Part shown: positions 46,861 to 58,800 of the stretch, in pieces | Position numbering within the stretch: position 1 is the stretch's first letter | Layout of the letters: each line of letters starts with the position of its first letter | Made by a program: the position numbers and the translations under genes | The notes under the pieces: model-generated | The model's database searches: none | What the model was told of the DNA's origin: nothing | What the model saw: only the letters and a program-made list of their open reading frames with translations | Assembly: GCA_037976565.1 (NCBI GenBank) | Contig: CP137671.1 | Coordinates: 23,933,019 to 23,997,018 of the forward strand | Length of the DNA: 64,000 nucleotides | DNA from: Mesocentrotus franciscanus | Lineage: Eukaryota; Echinodermata; Echinoidea; Camarodonta; Strongylocentrotidae | Direction: 5' to 3'

Positions 46861-47160
46861 TGTATTTCTTAATTTGTAATGAAGAAAGTGCTGGAAGTTG
46901 GCTAAATTGGCTATCGACGATGAATCATCTTCTATGAGTGTATTCAATGGGAGGACTTCTTTACATGGTATCGCAGAGGCTGGCTAAATTGGCTATCAAT
47001 GGCATACAATGTATTTCTTAATTTGTAATGAAGAAAGTGCTGGAAGTTGGCTAAATTGGCTATCGACGATGAATCTTCTTCAATGAGTGTATTCAATGGG
47101 AGGAGTTCTTCTTTACATGCTATCGCAGAAGCTGGCTAACTTGGCTATCAATGGCGTACC
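46861..47160. repeat. Two-copy tandem duplication, unit ~149 bp
   Basis: 46861-47009 and 47010-47160 are direct repeats differing at only a few positions. Each carries TGAAGAAAGTGCTGGAAG and GGCTATCGACGATGAATC. It lies just after the NDC80 stop codon, so it is probably in its 3' UTR. Confidence 0.85.
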
Positions 47161-47177
47161 ATCATCTATGAGAGTAT

Positions 47178-49832
47178 TTACGTGGATGGGCTAGGATGCT
47201 GAGGAAGCCTGATACCTCTGATGACTTCAAGGTGGCTGTGAGCCTCTTGTTGTAGATGCTTGACATGATTCTGTGTAGAAACAATAAATATGATCATTAA
47301 TATATACTTTATGTCCTTGAGCATTGCATCTTATCTGCATAACTGTATTACTCCTCTCCATCCAGGGGATGTTTCACAAAGGCTAAATTCAACTTTAAGT
47401 TGAACTTGCTCTCACTATTATGATCTTTAACTTTAGATAATTTGTTTTCCTTCAATAATGAATTATCAAAAAATGTAAATACTGTAGATTTGTGACCATG
47501 ATTTGTATGTCCCTTGAGAGAAAAATGTGGCATGAATGGCCTGCCGTAGTTAATTCCAACTTAAACTCAATCTTAGTCTTTGTGTTATAGGGGTAACGGT
47601 AGGAATTGAAAGTCAACGTGATTGGATTAGCATGATTGTGCGCACTCGTAAAAAGTTGAGTGGCTGGAATACTCCCCAGTGGAGTACATAGTGTGCACCA
47701 TAAAGTGCGGAATCGTAATGGAATCCAGTAACCAGGATGATAATAATACTGTAAGTGCTTTGGTCAGTTAACTGGTAAAGAGCTTTATAAGACACAGTCA
47801 TTTATTCTAATTACAGAAGTTACCGTATCCCAGGCAGAATGGCACTAAACAGTTAGTTTTGATTACTGAAAATTAATATTACCGTTAAGAACTTGGACTA
47901 AGTATGGACTGAAAGGTCTTGCTTAGGTATAGTCAAAGAATAATTAAGACTTTAGAATGTATTTTCTGAAGAAGAAAAAATCTTGACGACCAAGCATCCA
48001 TTCTTATGCCATATCTTCATGTACCAGAGTTGAGATACAACCAAATAAATGCTGTATGCTTTTACCTACTGTAACAGTGGATTGTGTCTAAATAATATTT
48101 TATTATTCTCTACTCTTCATCACATATTAGAGTAACATCATCCCCATGTATTTACTAGACCAATAGGTATGGATGTATACTCTTTTGCTGCAAAAAGCAA
48201 CACAAAGCATTCACAATACAAGACAAATGTTCTGGGACAGTAACATAGAGAGTTACTAAAATTACTTGTATCTCCTTCAATCAATCTTAAACTATATAAT
48301 ATATTAAGCTTAAAATTAATTTTATGTTAGTTGTTACAGATAAATACAATGCATGTTAAGATTAACTGTAGCAAGACTGGAGCTTTTACGATTGCTTGAA
48401 ACATCAAAGTTGATTTTTATGTCAGGGCCCCACACATGACTATTATAACTGAAACTGACCTGTAGTTTTGTCTTGTGTTCTAATATCATTGTGCACACTT
48501 GTGTGAGGAACTTGTTGTAATTCTCCCTCTCCATCAGCATGTTCTGGCAGCCTTCTTCATATCTATGCAGAAGAAGAAATAGAAGAGGTAGTATTTTATT
48601 TCAAAATTTTCAGAAAAAACATAACAAATATACTAAAGGGAAGAATTTCACTTGATGGTGAAAGAAATACATTGGAATACATAAAAAGAGAGTGCTAGTA
48701 TATAAATAATACACAGCAGTGAGGGTATTAGTAAGAATTACCCACACAAGGTACCATTGGAACAGTCTAGCACGCCTGAGGCGATAGCCGAAGGTGTTTG
48801 GACTGTTTTGAAGGTACCGAGTGTGGGTAAGTTTACTAATGCCCGAACAAAATGATGTGTATTATTTGTTTTATAAGATTATGTTTTATTTATTTTATAA
48901 AATGATGTTTTATAACATGATTTTACTAATGACCGGTCATTAGCATTTGATAATGACCAGTCATCAAAATTACGTGTTAGGTAAAATCAATGCTTGGTCA
49001 CGTGTACGCTCTCAACCAATCATTTGATTAGGATCCATGTCATCATCTTATAAAAAATGATATACATGTGTACAAAAGAATCAAAATCGCTATAAATATT
49101 TTTAAAGAAATTTTGTACACGTCAGATGTCCTACGTAACTTTTTTATGTCAATTTATGTACAGAACTACACAATACTCGATAACGTAGGGACACCATATG
49201 ATCTTTATCCATCTACTATTCACCTTGACTGCATCTGTCTGACTTGTTCCTGTGTCTGAGCGATGTCTGTGCTACCTGATGCCCTTGCCATCTCCTTCTG
49301 CTGCTCAATGTCTGAAAGTCTGGCTGTCATCGCTTGAGTCTCATCACGAGTTTTCTACGATAATACATTAGTAAAGAAATGATCATAATGAAAACAGTGG
49401 ACAGATAAGTGGCATCTGCACAGTGCAATTAGCTTACAGTCTTTTCAAATGTGCTTCAGAACTAGTATACACACCTTGTATATAATCTCTTTCCTATTTT
49501 GTTTCAGGGAATGGAAATAGAATTCATTAATAAATTTATTCATTCATTCATTCATCCATTCATTCATCCATTCATTTATCCATTCGTTGAATCAATCATT
49601 CATTCACTTCCGGTTCCCTTGTGATTCCTAAAGTAGCAAAAACTTGGGGGGAAAGATCCTTTGCTCACGCATGTCCTACCTTATGGAATAGCCTTCCTAG
49701 AGACATCAAAAATTTTATAACCTCTGATTCCTTTAAAAATCATGTAAAAACGCTTCTGTTTAATTCTTAATTATATCTACAAGCGAAGCCCCTTGAGCAT
49801 TCCAAAGAGTGGAGTTGGCACTATAAAGTTAA

Positions 49833-49872
<40 letters not shown>

Positions 49873-52800
49873 TATATTGGCTTTAGCTGGGCAGACTCAT
49901 ACATGTACAAAATGCACACAAGTGGATCAGGAGTTGGGAAAATTGGAAATAAAAAACATTATAAATATACCGTATGAAAAAATGCATGAAGAAAAACAAT
50001 AATAAAGATACATTGCTAACATCTGCATTTGAAACAATAATTATCCATGGCCACCTCACCTCTTTGAATGCATTGACATCTTTCTCCAGTCTTTGAACTT
50101 GAGAATCTAGCTTTCTGATCTCCTCTCTCTTCCCCTCTGTCATCTCTTTCACCTAGAAAACAAAAAAGTACACAAAACATATATAAGAAAAGCCAACTAG
50201 GACTGCCACTGAACCTACATTGTACAGGGATTACAAAATAATATGGGAGATAAATTCCCTTGGCTAATTGGAAAATATTTCATTGGAATATCTTGAAGAT
50301 GACTTCAGAATCAGTTCACTCCACAACATGTTGGAAAAAACAGGGGTATATACCACAATAAAACAGATAGGGGGAACTGCAATGTTCTCTTGCAAACCAA
50401 ATTATTTCATTGAAACCTACTGTACCAAAAGGAATTTTCAATATGAATAAATATTTCCACACAATATTGTTACTAAATGTTTTGTTACTGGCAAGCAATG
50501 CTTCAGCTGGGAATTGAACCTGGACCTGCTAATCTAGAGTCCTATATATCAAACCACTTACCTGATCATGTGCTTCTTCTTCATTGAGTCTCTGGCTGTG
50601 GAGTTTATGTACCTCACCATTAATGTTCTTCTTCAGTTGTATCAGGGCAGGCTGTAGCAAAACATATGATGTATAGACTAAATGATATTCGCAGTGGGAA
50701 ATGGTGTAAACTACCAGGTATTTTCATATTTATTTCAAATATATATTGTGTTGTTCTCAGTTGAATCAAGGCAGGCTGAAACAACATATACAACAGACTG
50801 AATAACACTTGCATTGGTGTGAAATAGTAAGAATCCCATAAAAATAACAAATATATTTCTGTTCTTTCAGTTGAACTGGTGCTTGCTGTATCAAAATATA
50901 CAACAAACAACAGACTGAATGAACATGGCTGGTACAAGGTATATCAAAACAGAGATAATAGCTTTCCAGAAGGGAAGATAATGAATGACAGATAACAATG
51001 TGATCCTACCTTTATGGTGCTGACAAAGTCCAACATGGGTGAGTGCTGGGTGTGGATGGAGTGGAAGTTGAGACGGAGCTCGTAGTCTATGCCGTGGGCA
51101 TTCTCGGCATCAGCTGGAATCAGCTTCAATTTGCGAGCAAGGCTGTTGTAAGCATTTACTTTCCTCTCAAGCTAAAATGAAAAAGTGGAATATTACAATT
51201 TCAACTCTTTATATGCCACACATATAATCTCCACATCACATTCATGTATTTATCAGGGAATAGATATACAGTCAAACCTGCTTTAGTGACCACCTGTCTA
51301 CAAAGACCACTTTTTGTGTTTCCCTTGGGCAAGTCGCTATAGACAGGTTTGACTGTACCAAAGACTTCAAAATTATTTAACTGCTCCAGGCTATTCTATA
51401 CAGGGTTGTCATGGATCTAACCAAGACAGGGAATGGGTAATTCCGCAAAGCAATAGTGTGGCAGAAAGTAATCCTGCCAATTGGTTCCTATTGTTTTGTG
51501 CAAAACTGCACGTGTGGTAAACAAACAACTGTGCTAATTAGCACTGATGGCAAATGAAAAAGTTAAGTCTCACTGTTGATCTGCAAGTACTGATTCTCTT
51601 CAAGCAAATAAATTGTCAGAAAAAACTTGTAATAAAAAATGATATTCACATATACATGTAAGTCACCCATGCTATGAATTTCGTGATCCTACCTGAATGT
51701 TGTCCGAGGTCTGAGAGTACTGCACTTATGCAAACCAATGGATGCACAGCATTTTAAATCTTTTGTCAGAGACAGGGGTTAAATTGTACCCATTGTCTTT
51801 ACACAGTTTGGAACTTTGGATACATTTCTTTAACAAGCTTTAATACGCAGTATACTAGAATATCATTCTTTGGTTATCAGAGACAGTCGACATGTCATAT
51901 GATTTCTTGTTTGTCAAGGTAAGATTTCTGTTGATAAGGATTTTTTTTAATTTTTCTTTTAGTTTATGCTCTCTTAAATTCACTTCCAGAGTGCTTTCAG
52001 GAGTGTTTAATCACTTATACAGTGAAACCTGCTTTAGCGATCACCCATCTATGAAGACCACAATTTTCATTTCCCTTGAGAATGGTTTCTCTTTGAAACC
52101 TGTACTAAAGGAACTTTTACTTGACTACCTGCCTATAAAGATCACTTTACTTGTCTCTCTTGTGCAGTCTTTATATACAGGTTTCACTGTACTTCTTCCA
52201 CTGACCTCTTCTTGCTTCTTGGCAATGCTGCGTTCCTCGGCCCAGATCTCCTGGTCCAAGGCCTGGTTCTCTCTCCACCTGGTCCAGGCTGGAGTTGGCC
52301 TGGCGGAGCTCCGTCTGCATGCGCTCCACATCCTTGGCCGAGAGTTCCTGGTTCTCCAGCTGGTATTGCAGGCGAGCCATCGTCCCATCCAGCTCAGACT
52401 CCTCCAATTCTGCTTGCCAACAATCCAAAAAAAGAGATGAATTTTTTTAATTTGCTAACTAAAAACATCAATCAAATATTCTTAACTCTTGTTGGACAAT
52501 ACATTTAGACTTAATATGGTCAGATTTACCCAGGGATTTTGTTTTGTTCTGATGATTTTGTGCATCTAAGACACATGCTCCAGTGACAAATGCCCTGGGA
52601 TAAATTTTCTACAGTAATCTCCCATTTTCAACCCTGGACGTGACACTACATGTACATGAATCCCAAACCAGGGCTCGACATAAACAGACAACCGGAACAC
52701 ATGGGCACCCAATCAAAATCTAAGTCTGAACCCCCAAAATTTCAAAAATGTAGGGCTCATGCAGACAGACTGTAAAAAGTTCAATCTGGTTCCCCTTCCT

Positions 52801-55800
52801 AAACAGTTAGTGTGGAGCCCTGCCTATACCTAACCTAAAACCACAACCCTCACCATAACCACATACTTGAGAGGGAGCAAATGTCGGATGTCCTTCTTAC
52901 CCATTTGACCTAGATGAAGGTCAATCTCCTGCATCTTGAGGTCATGTGTCTTCTTGTGTTCTCTCAGACTGACCAGGTAGTTACAGAACCTCTCACAGTC
53001 GATGGTCTTGGCCTTCATCTGCTCCTGCAGGTTCGGAATACGGCTCTGAAGAGGGAGAGAGATGAGTGAGAGCGAGGAGAAACAGATCAAGGGGCGAGTT
53101 ATAGGCATGATTTATTTTTGCAATTTATTTCATTTTATTCTAATTTTGTATATACTCTTCAACTATAAACAATAGCCACATCAGATGATGATCTGACACA
53201 GGCTGTGGCAATTTTTAAACAAGGCTTTACTATGTGAAAGACAGAGGGTTAGAGTTAGGTCAAGGGTTGAAGTGAAGAGTTGGGTTCAGAGGTAGAGTAG
53301 GGCTTGACACAGATAGGTTAAAAAAATTACATAACATTTTTGAAGAGAGAAAAAGAAACATTTTAACCCACTTAATACCATTTGAATTTGGTATTACGTT
53401 ACACGATTTTTCCATAGACCCAAGCCCGAGTATTGAACGGATTTTAACTTAATAAGGGGTGTCCCAAACGTCTTTTTAACATTTGAAAAATGATATGTCT
53501 TACAAACAGAAGCATACCTTTGTAGTTTTACCTTAATCCTCTTCAAATTCCCTCAAAGTTTAGGAGATAGTACTACTATATTACCTATGAAATTTCAGTG
53601 AGACTAATTACCTACTTTCTAAGAAATTACCATTCAAAATATTGTTGCTTTATTTTTAGACACCCCATATTGCCTACAGAAAAAGGGCGCCGCTAGTATT
53701 AAAGCCTATTGGAATGTGAGAATTCAATGTGAGAATTCAATGAGAGAATTCAATGAGAGTAGTCAATGGGTAAGATACCTGTTGCTGTTCCAATTCCTGT
53801 AGCTCTGCTTGAAGCCGCTCTTCCTCTGCTACCAGATTGTCCATGTTCACATCACCACCCTTTGTCGTCTCTGTAACGTCAAGTGAGAAATCCAACAGAA
53901 AACAATTATCTCCCCCACAAACACAGGGTTGTCTTGTTAATACTGCTACTAATAATAACAGTGGATTCTTATATAGCCCTCATGCCTGGCACGTAGCCAC
54001 TCCTGGCGCTCTATTATTATTGACCCGGCTCTAGCATGGCTGCCATTAAAGCGCTCAAACATTTTAAGGAATTAATTCTTGCCAGGTACCCATTTACTTC
54101 ACTTGGGTGGAGTGTGGCAAATGAAGATTAATGTCTTGCCAAAGGACATTCGTGCTGCCACAGGGATTTGAAGTCTGTAACTTTTTATTCACAGTTTGGG
54201 ACTTATTCACTGGACCACAACACCTAGACCCGTTGCTGCCGTATAACATAGGGGGCTTCTCATACCAAGTGTGACAGATTTTAAAATGAAATTATTCATG
54301 GTAAATTTACCCTGACAAGGAAGTTGACAATTTGTATAAATAAAAGAAAAGTTAAAGAGCATCTACTCTCTTTGAAAATTACATTGCAGGAAGATTACTC
54401 CTTCCATATTCTCAAGAAATTCAATTAATTAGGTATAGTATAATAAAATTTACATTTGGTTCAATTACTGTACTTACGTATAGCATTCCTGAGTTTCCTC
54501 TCATGCACACCATACTGATCTTGTCCATTCATATATTCAGCGTATGTGTTTTCCAAGTAGTCAAAGTGCACCTGTTATGGGCGAAAATAGAGAGCTTATA
54601 TTATTGAAAACTGAGCAACACTAGAAAACTCTGAAAGTGCTCTGCCAAGAAAATCTCCCATGTACAATAGCAAATCCAACAAAAAAAAAAGCTCCTGTGA
54701 ACAATTTTAAATAATTTGGAGTTGTGATTCAATTTTTTTTGTTTTAGCATGGAAATGTCACAACTCTCTCAATATTTTGAGTTTGACTTTAATCATATTT
54801 TCATCCACATTTTAGAGGGACTTTAACACGACTCAATCCTCTGTGATACTAACCTCAGAGTAAGCTTGTTCATCCAGGCAGCCAGGCATTTCTTCATCAG
54901 TAAACAACAGCTCTGCTACACTTGTGTTCATAGCATACTGTAAGGATTTTACAAAGGAAACAAATACATCAACTTATAAATGTTTTTGCGTTAACTCCCA
55001 GTGTTACATGAATAAACATGATATCTGTTGAGAAACATGAACATTGCCTCTAAAATTAAAATGAATAATTTTTCATAATCTGGGTCTTAGTTCATAACAC
55101 TTGTATTAAAGGGATCCGGTAACTTTCTCTCAGATTCTGAAACAAAATCCTGGATTTAACTCATTCTGCAATGATAATTATAAACCTTTAGGTCAGTCAG
55201 GAACCCCATGACTTTTACAAGCCAATCGCCTGTCTGATTATCAAGATATTTATAATTGGAAATCGAAACCAAATTTTGCGTTTTCCTAATGGTTTTCATA
55301 ACACTACAGTCTATTGGGGAAAACGAGTACGGTAAAACTGGTCACTCAAAGATTTTTACTTTTTTGAGGCACTTTGTGATCATTTTGAAGCGCGATTTTT
55401 TTTTTTAGGGCTTCAATATTACACTATATCACAGACACTGATAAAACGTAGGGCCGTGCATCTCAGATTTAACATTTTTAAATGATGCCTTTAATAACAA
55501 GTTACAATCATTGTAATTGGCTACTGAAATCGTGGCATGTCATTGCTGAGAGCAAATTTTTCATAGAATATTGGAATTTGTTATTGATAACAAGTGTTAT
55601 GAAACAGGACCCTCAACTTTCTTCTTTCGTTAAGATACAAATGATTTTTTTTCAAAAGATTGCACATGATTCCTTCTGAATTTCACACTAACTGCAATGA
55701 CTATACTTGACCATTTAATTTCCCACAGCCTGTATCCTACTAATGAAGTAAGGGTCAGAATAGTCATCTTTACATTAAAAATAACATACAAAGATCACAT

Positions 55801-58800
55801 AACATGTTTAATTAAACAATGACTGGGAATCGTCTATAACACACCAGTGACAGCACCTAGTCCACAGTATTTAATTACCTGGATAGAGTCAAAGAGCCAG
55901 TGAAGAGCAGCCAGGATGTGAGGCCATGCATGAGAACTTCCAAGGGTACACATGGAGCTCTTAGAGATGGTGAAGGGGTATCTAGAAAAGAGAAAAGATT
56001 CAACCAAATAAAATCATTTTAATGTGCTCAAATCGATTATTTGGATGCAATGACACAAGCATAGAGCTACAACACAAAGGGCATCTGCCTATAATCCATT
56101 TGTATTTGTCGATAACATTTTGCTAATATGAGGGAAACGGGAAAACTACGGAACCGTAGACACACATTTCTTCTGAGAGAGAAACGATGTATACATTTGT
56201 CAACTATAGGCAGGTGACTGCTGAGACAGGTCTGACTGTGTAGAAACTTGTTGATTTTGTACATTGAAAATCAAACAGCATGCATCTGCCGGTAAGGCGT
56301 AACAAAAAAAAGATGTATTGCCCTTTGCGACCGACCCAAAAATCTTGAAATCTATTGTCGGCTTTTTAAAAAAATTTAATGAATACAAAAAAATATGTAT
56401 TAAAGCATTCAAAACTGAGAAATATCAGCCCAAAGAGGGAGAAGAAGAAAAATTAATGCATTCAACAAAACTGAGAAATATCAGCCCAAAGAGGGAGAAA
56501 GAAAGAAAAAAAAACGACCGACCAACCCATGTTTTGGCACCTAAAGGGTAATACAACATCTTTTTTGTTTTGTTAGGCCTAATATACACTGTATATGCAT
56601 CAATAACATTCTGTCAATAGTCATAAAACCATAGTTCAAAAGTCTCTGAATCAATGAATGTTCATACAACTGCTTGGGTAACAAGGTTTTTACCAGACTA
56701 TATATAGCCCTGTAAGTTATTCTTGTTAATTAAAAATGTCATCAGGGAAATCTATGTACCCATTTCTGATCAAATCAACCGTTGGTTGATACATGTACAT
56801 ACTCCCATGAAGTATAAATTTAATGCCTCAAATGGTGCATGCAATTTGTGATAATTTGAGCCTAATCCCCTCATCTCCCCCTCTAGTGGGAATTATTTAA
56901 TCCTGCAAGAAAATCTTTTTTCACTGCAATGTTTATGCTTTTAAAATGCAGTTGCTAAAATGTTAGAAAAGCAGAACAAATTCATATACTGTATGATTTA
57001 TATGAGGAAAATTAAACTCCCAAACACTATACTTATGATACTGTTCATTATATTCCAGAGTATAACTAAATGAGAAACTACATAAGATACTTTGAAAAAT
57101 AAAAAGATAAACTGCGTGTAATAGATTTTGTAAGTACAAAGAAAGGCAAACAAAGTCCATGTTTTTACTTCATTTCTTTGAATTTGGCTGGAATCTCCTC
57201 GTCAATCTTTGACCCGACCACATAGTCGTCATCCAGGAAGTTGAAGAGGAACTGGAAGACGCGGACAAAGTCCTTGGTTGTTGGAGACATCAACTGCTTC
57301 ACAGAGATGGGGTTCGAAAAACCATTCTCTTGCAAGAACTGGAATACAAAAGAGAAGATGAAATTTTAAAGAAAATTGGTCTTGAATGGAACATTCGGCC
57401 AATGGACTTTCTATCAACCTAGGCACATAGTGGTTTTCACAAAAAAAAAAGGAATGTAGGATTCAAAACACTAGTTGGAAAAGAAAAAAAATATGAATCA
57501 TTCCTCCAAAATAGGAATGGTTGGCAGCTATGGTAATGCCACTGAAAAGACAGGCAAAAGGCTAGGTGTTGCTTATATACCACAAATTTCTCCTTGCAAA
57601 ATTTCATTACTGATGTCCAGAAGAGTTTGAATTTCAATATTATGCTATTCATTTGTACTTCGTGAAGTTCAGAATATAAAATAAGAAAATAAGAAAACAC
57701 CTACCTCTATGATTCTCCTGATTTCTTTCTGCATGTAAGACTTGTCACTGATCGGACGTGATTCCCGGAGTACTTCCCTCGACATGTTAGACCGCCCATA
57801 GCCACTGGAAGGTCTGCAAAGGAAAGTAGTTGATAAAAATTAAAACATATGGCAGAGAACCACTGAACGGTCTAAATGAACAAAACATATTAGTTTGTAA
57901 AATTCCTAGCTTGTGTGAAACCTTTAAAAGTCTTTAAATGTCCTTTGATATAGCAAAATAAGCACAACAACTGAAAGGTGTACATACATACATTTGAAGA
58001 TCTTATATGCTACAGGTATTGATTTCAGCATCAATTCAATTTCACATTGACAAAATCAATACTCTGAGGACCACTCTGATACCTGTGCACTTGAATATAA
58101 ATCAGTTGACACGGTAACACCACACTTGAAATGATTCAAACACTTTTAAGATCTGGGGCGGTATTCTGAACATTGTTGTAAGTTTTGTGTTATCTTTTGT
58201 TGTATCTTCCAGAGATAACACAGCGCTAATATTGTTGTAAGTTGGTATTCTGAAAATCATTTTATCCCTGTGTTATCTCTTGAAGGACCGCCTCTATCTT
58301 ATCTTTGACCACTGTTGACACGCCCATTTTTATGGACCCTACCAATCAAAATCTATTTTATATAAGCGTGATAAGTAGGTCAACCAATAGGAATACTTTA
58401 TGCCATATCTAATGATGCGCCTAGCGCATACTAATCTTGGGCGTATTTAGTAAATTGAGTGCTTATTACGGGCGTCATCATAATGCGCTGTAGCATGTGG
58501 ATCACGAAGACAAGTTACGCTTTCAATTAGTGGTTATAGATGAGAGCATTAACATCGTCATATCCTAGCATGTAATTTCTTAGAAAGTTCTCATCTGTGA
58601 TGTCTCCGGTCAACACACAATCTTCTTCTAACTCGTCTATTGGCACGAAGTTGGTTTTGGGCAAGGAATATTGCCGCCATTATATCACCCGAAAGATACA
58701 ACAACCCCTACCTATTGTAAATATTGTTGTAAATACCACGCAAGATAAGATAAGATAAAAGATACAACAATTTTCAGAATACCAATTATCTTGTCATATT

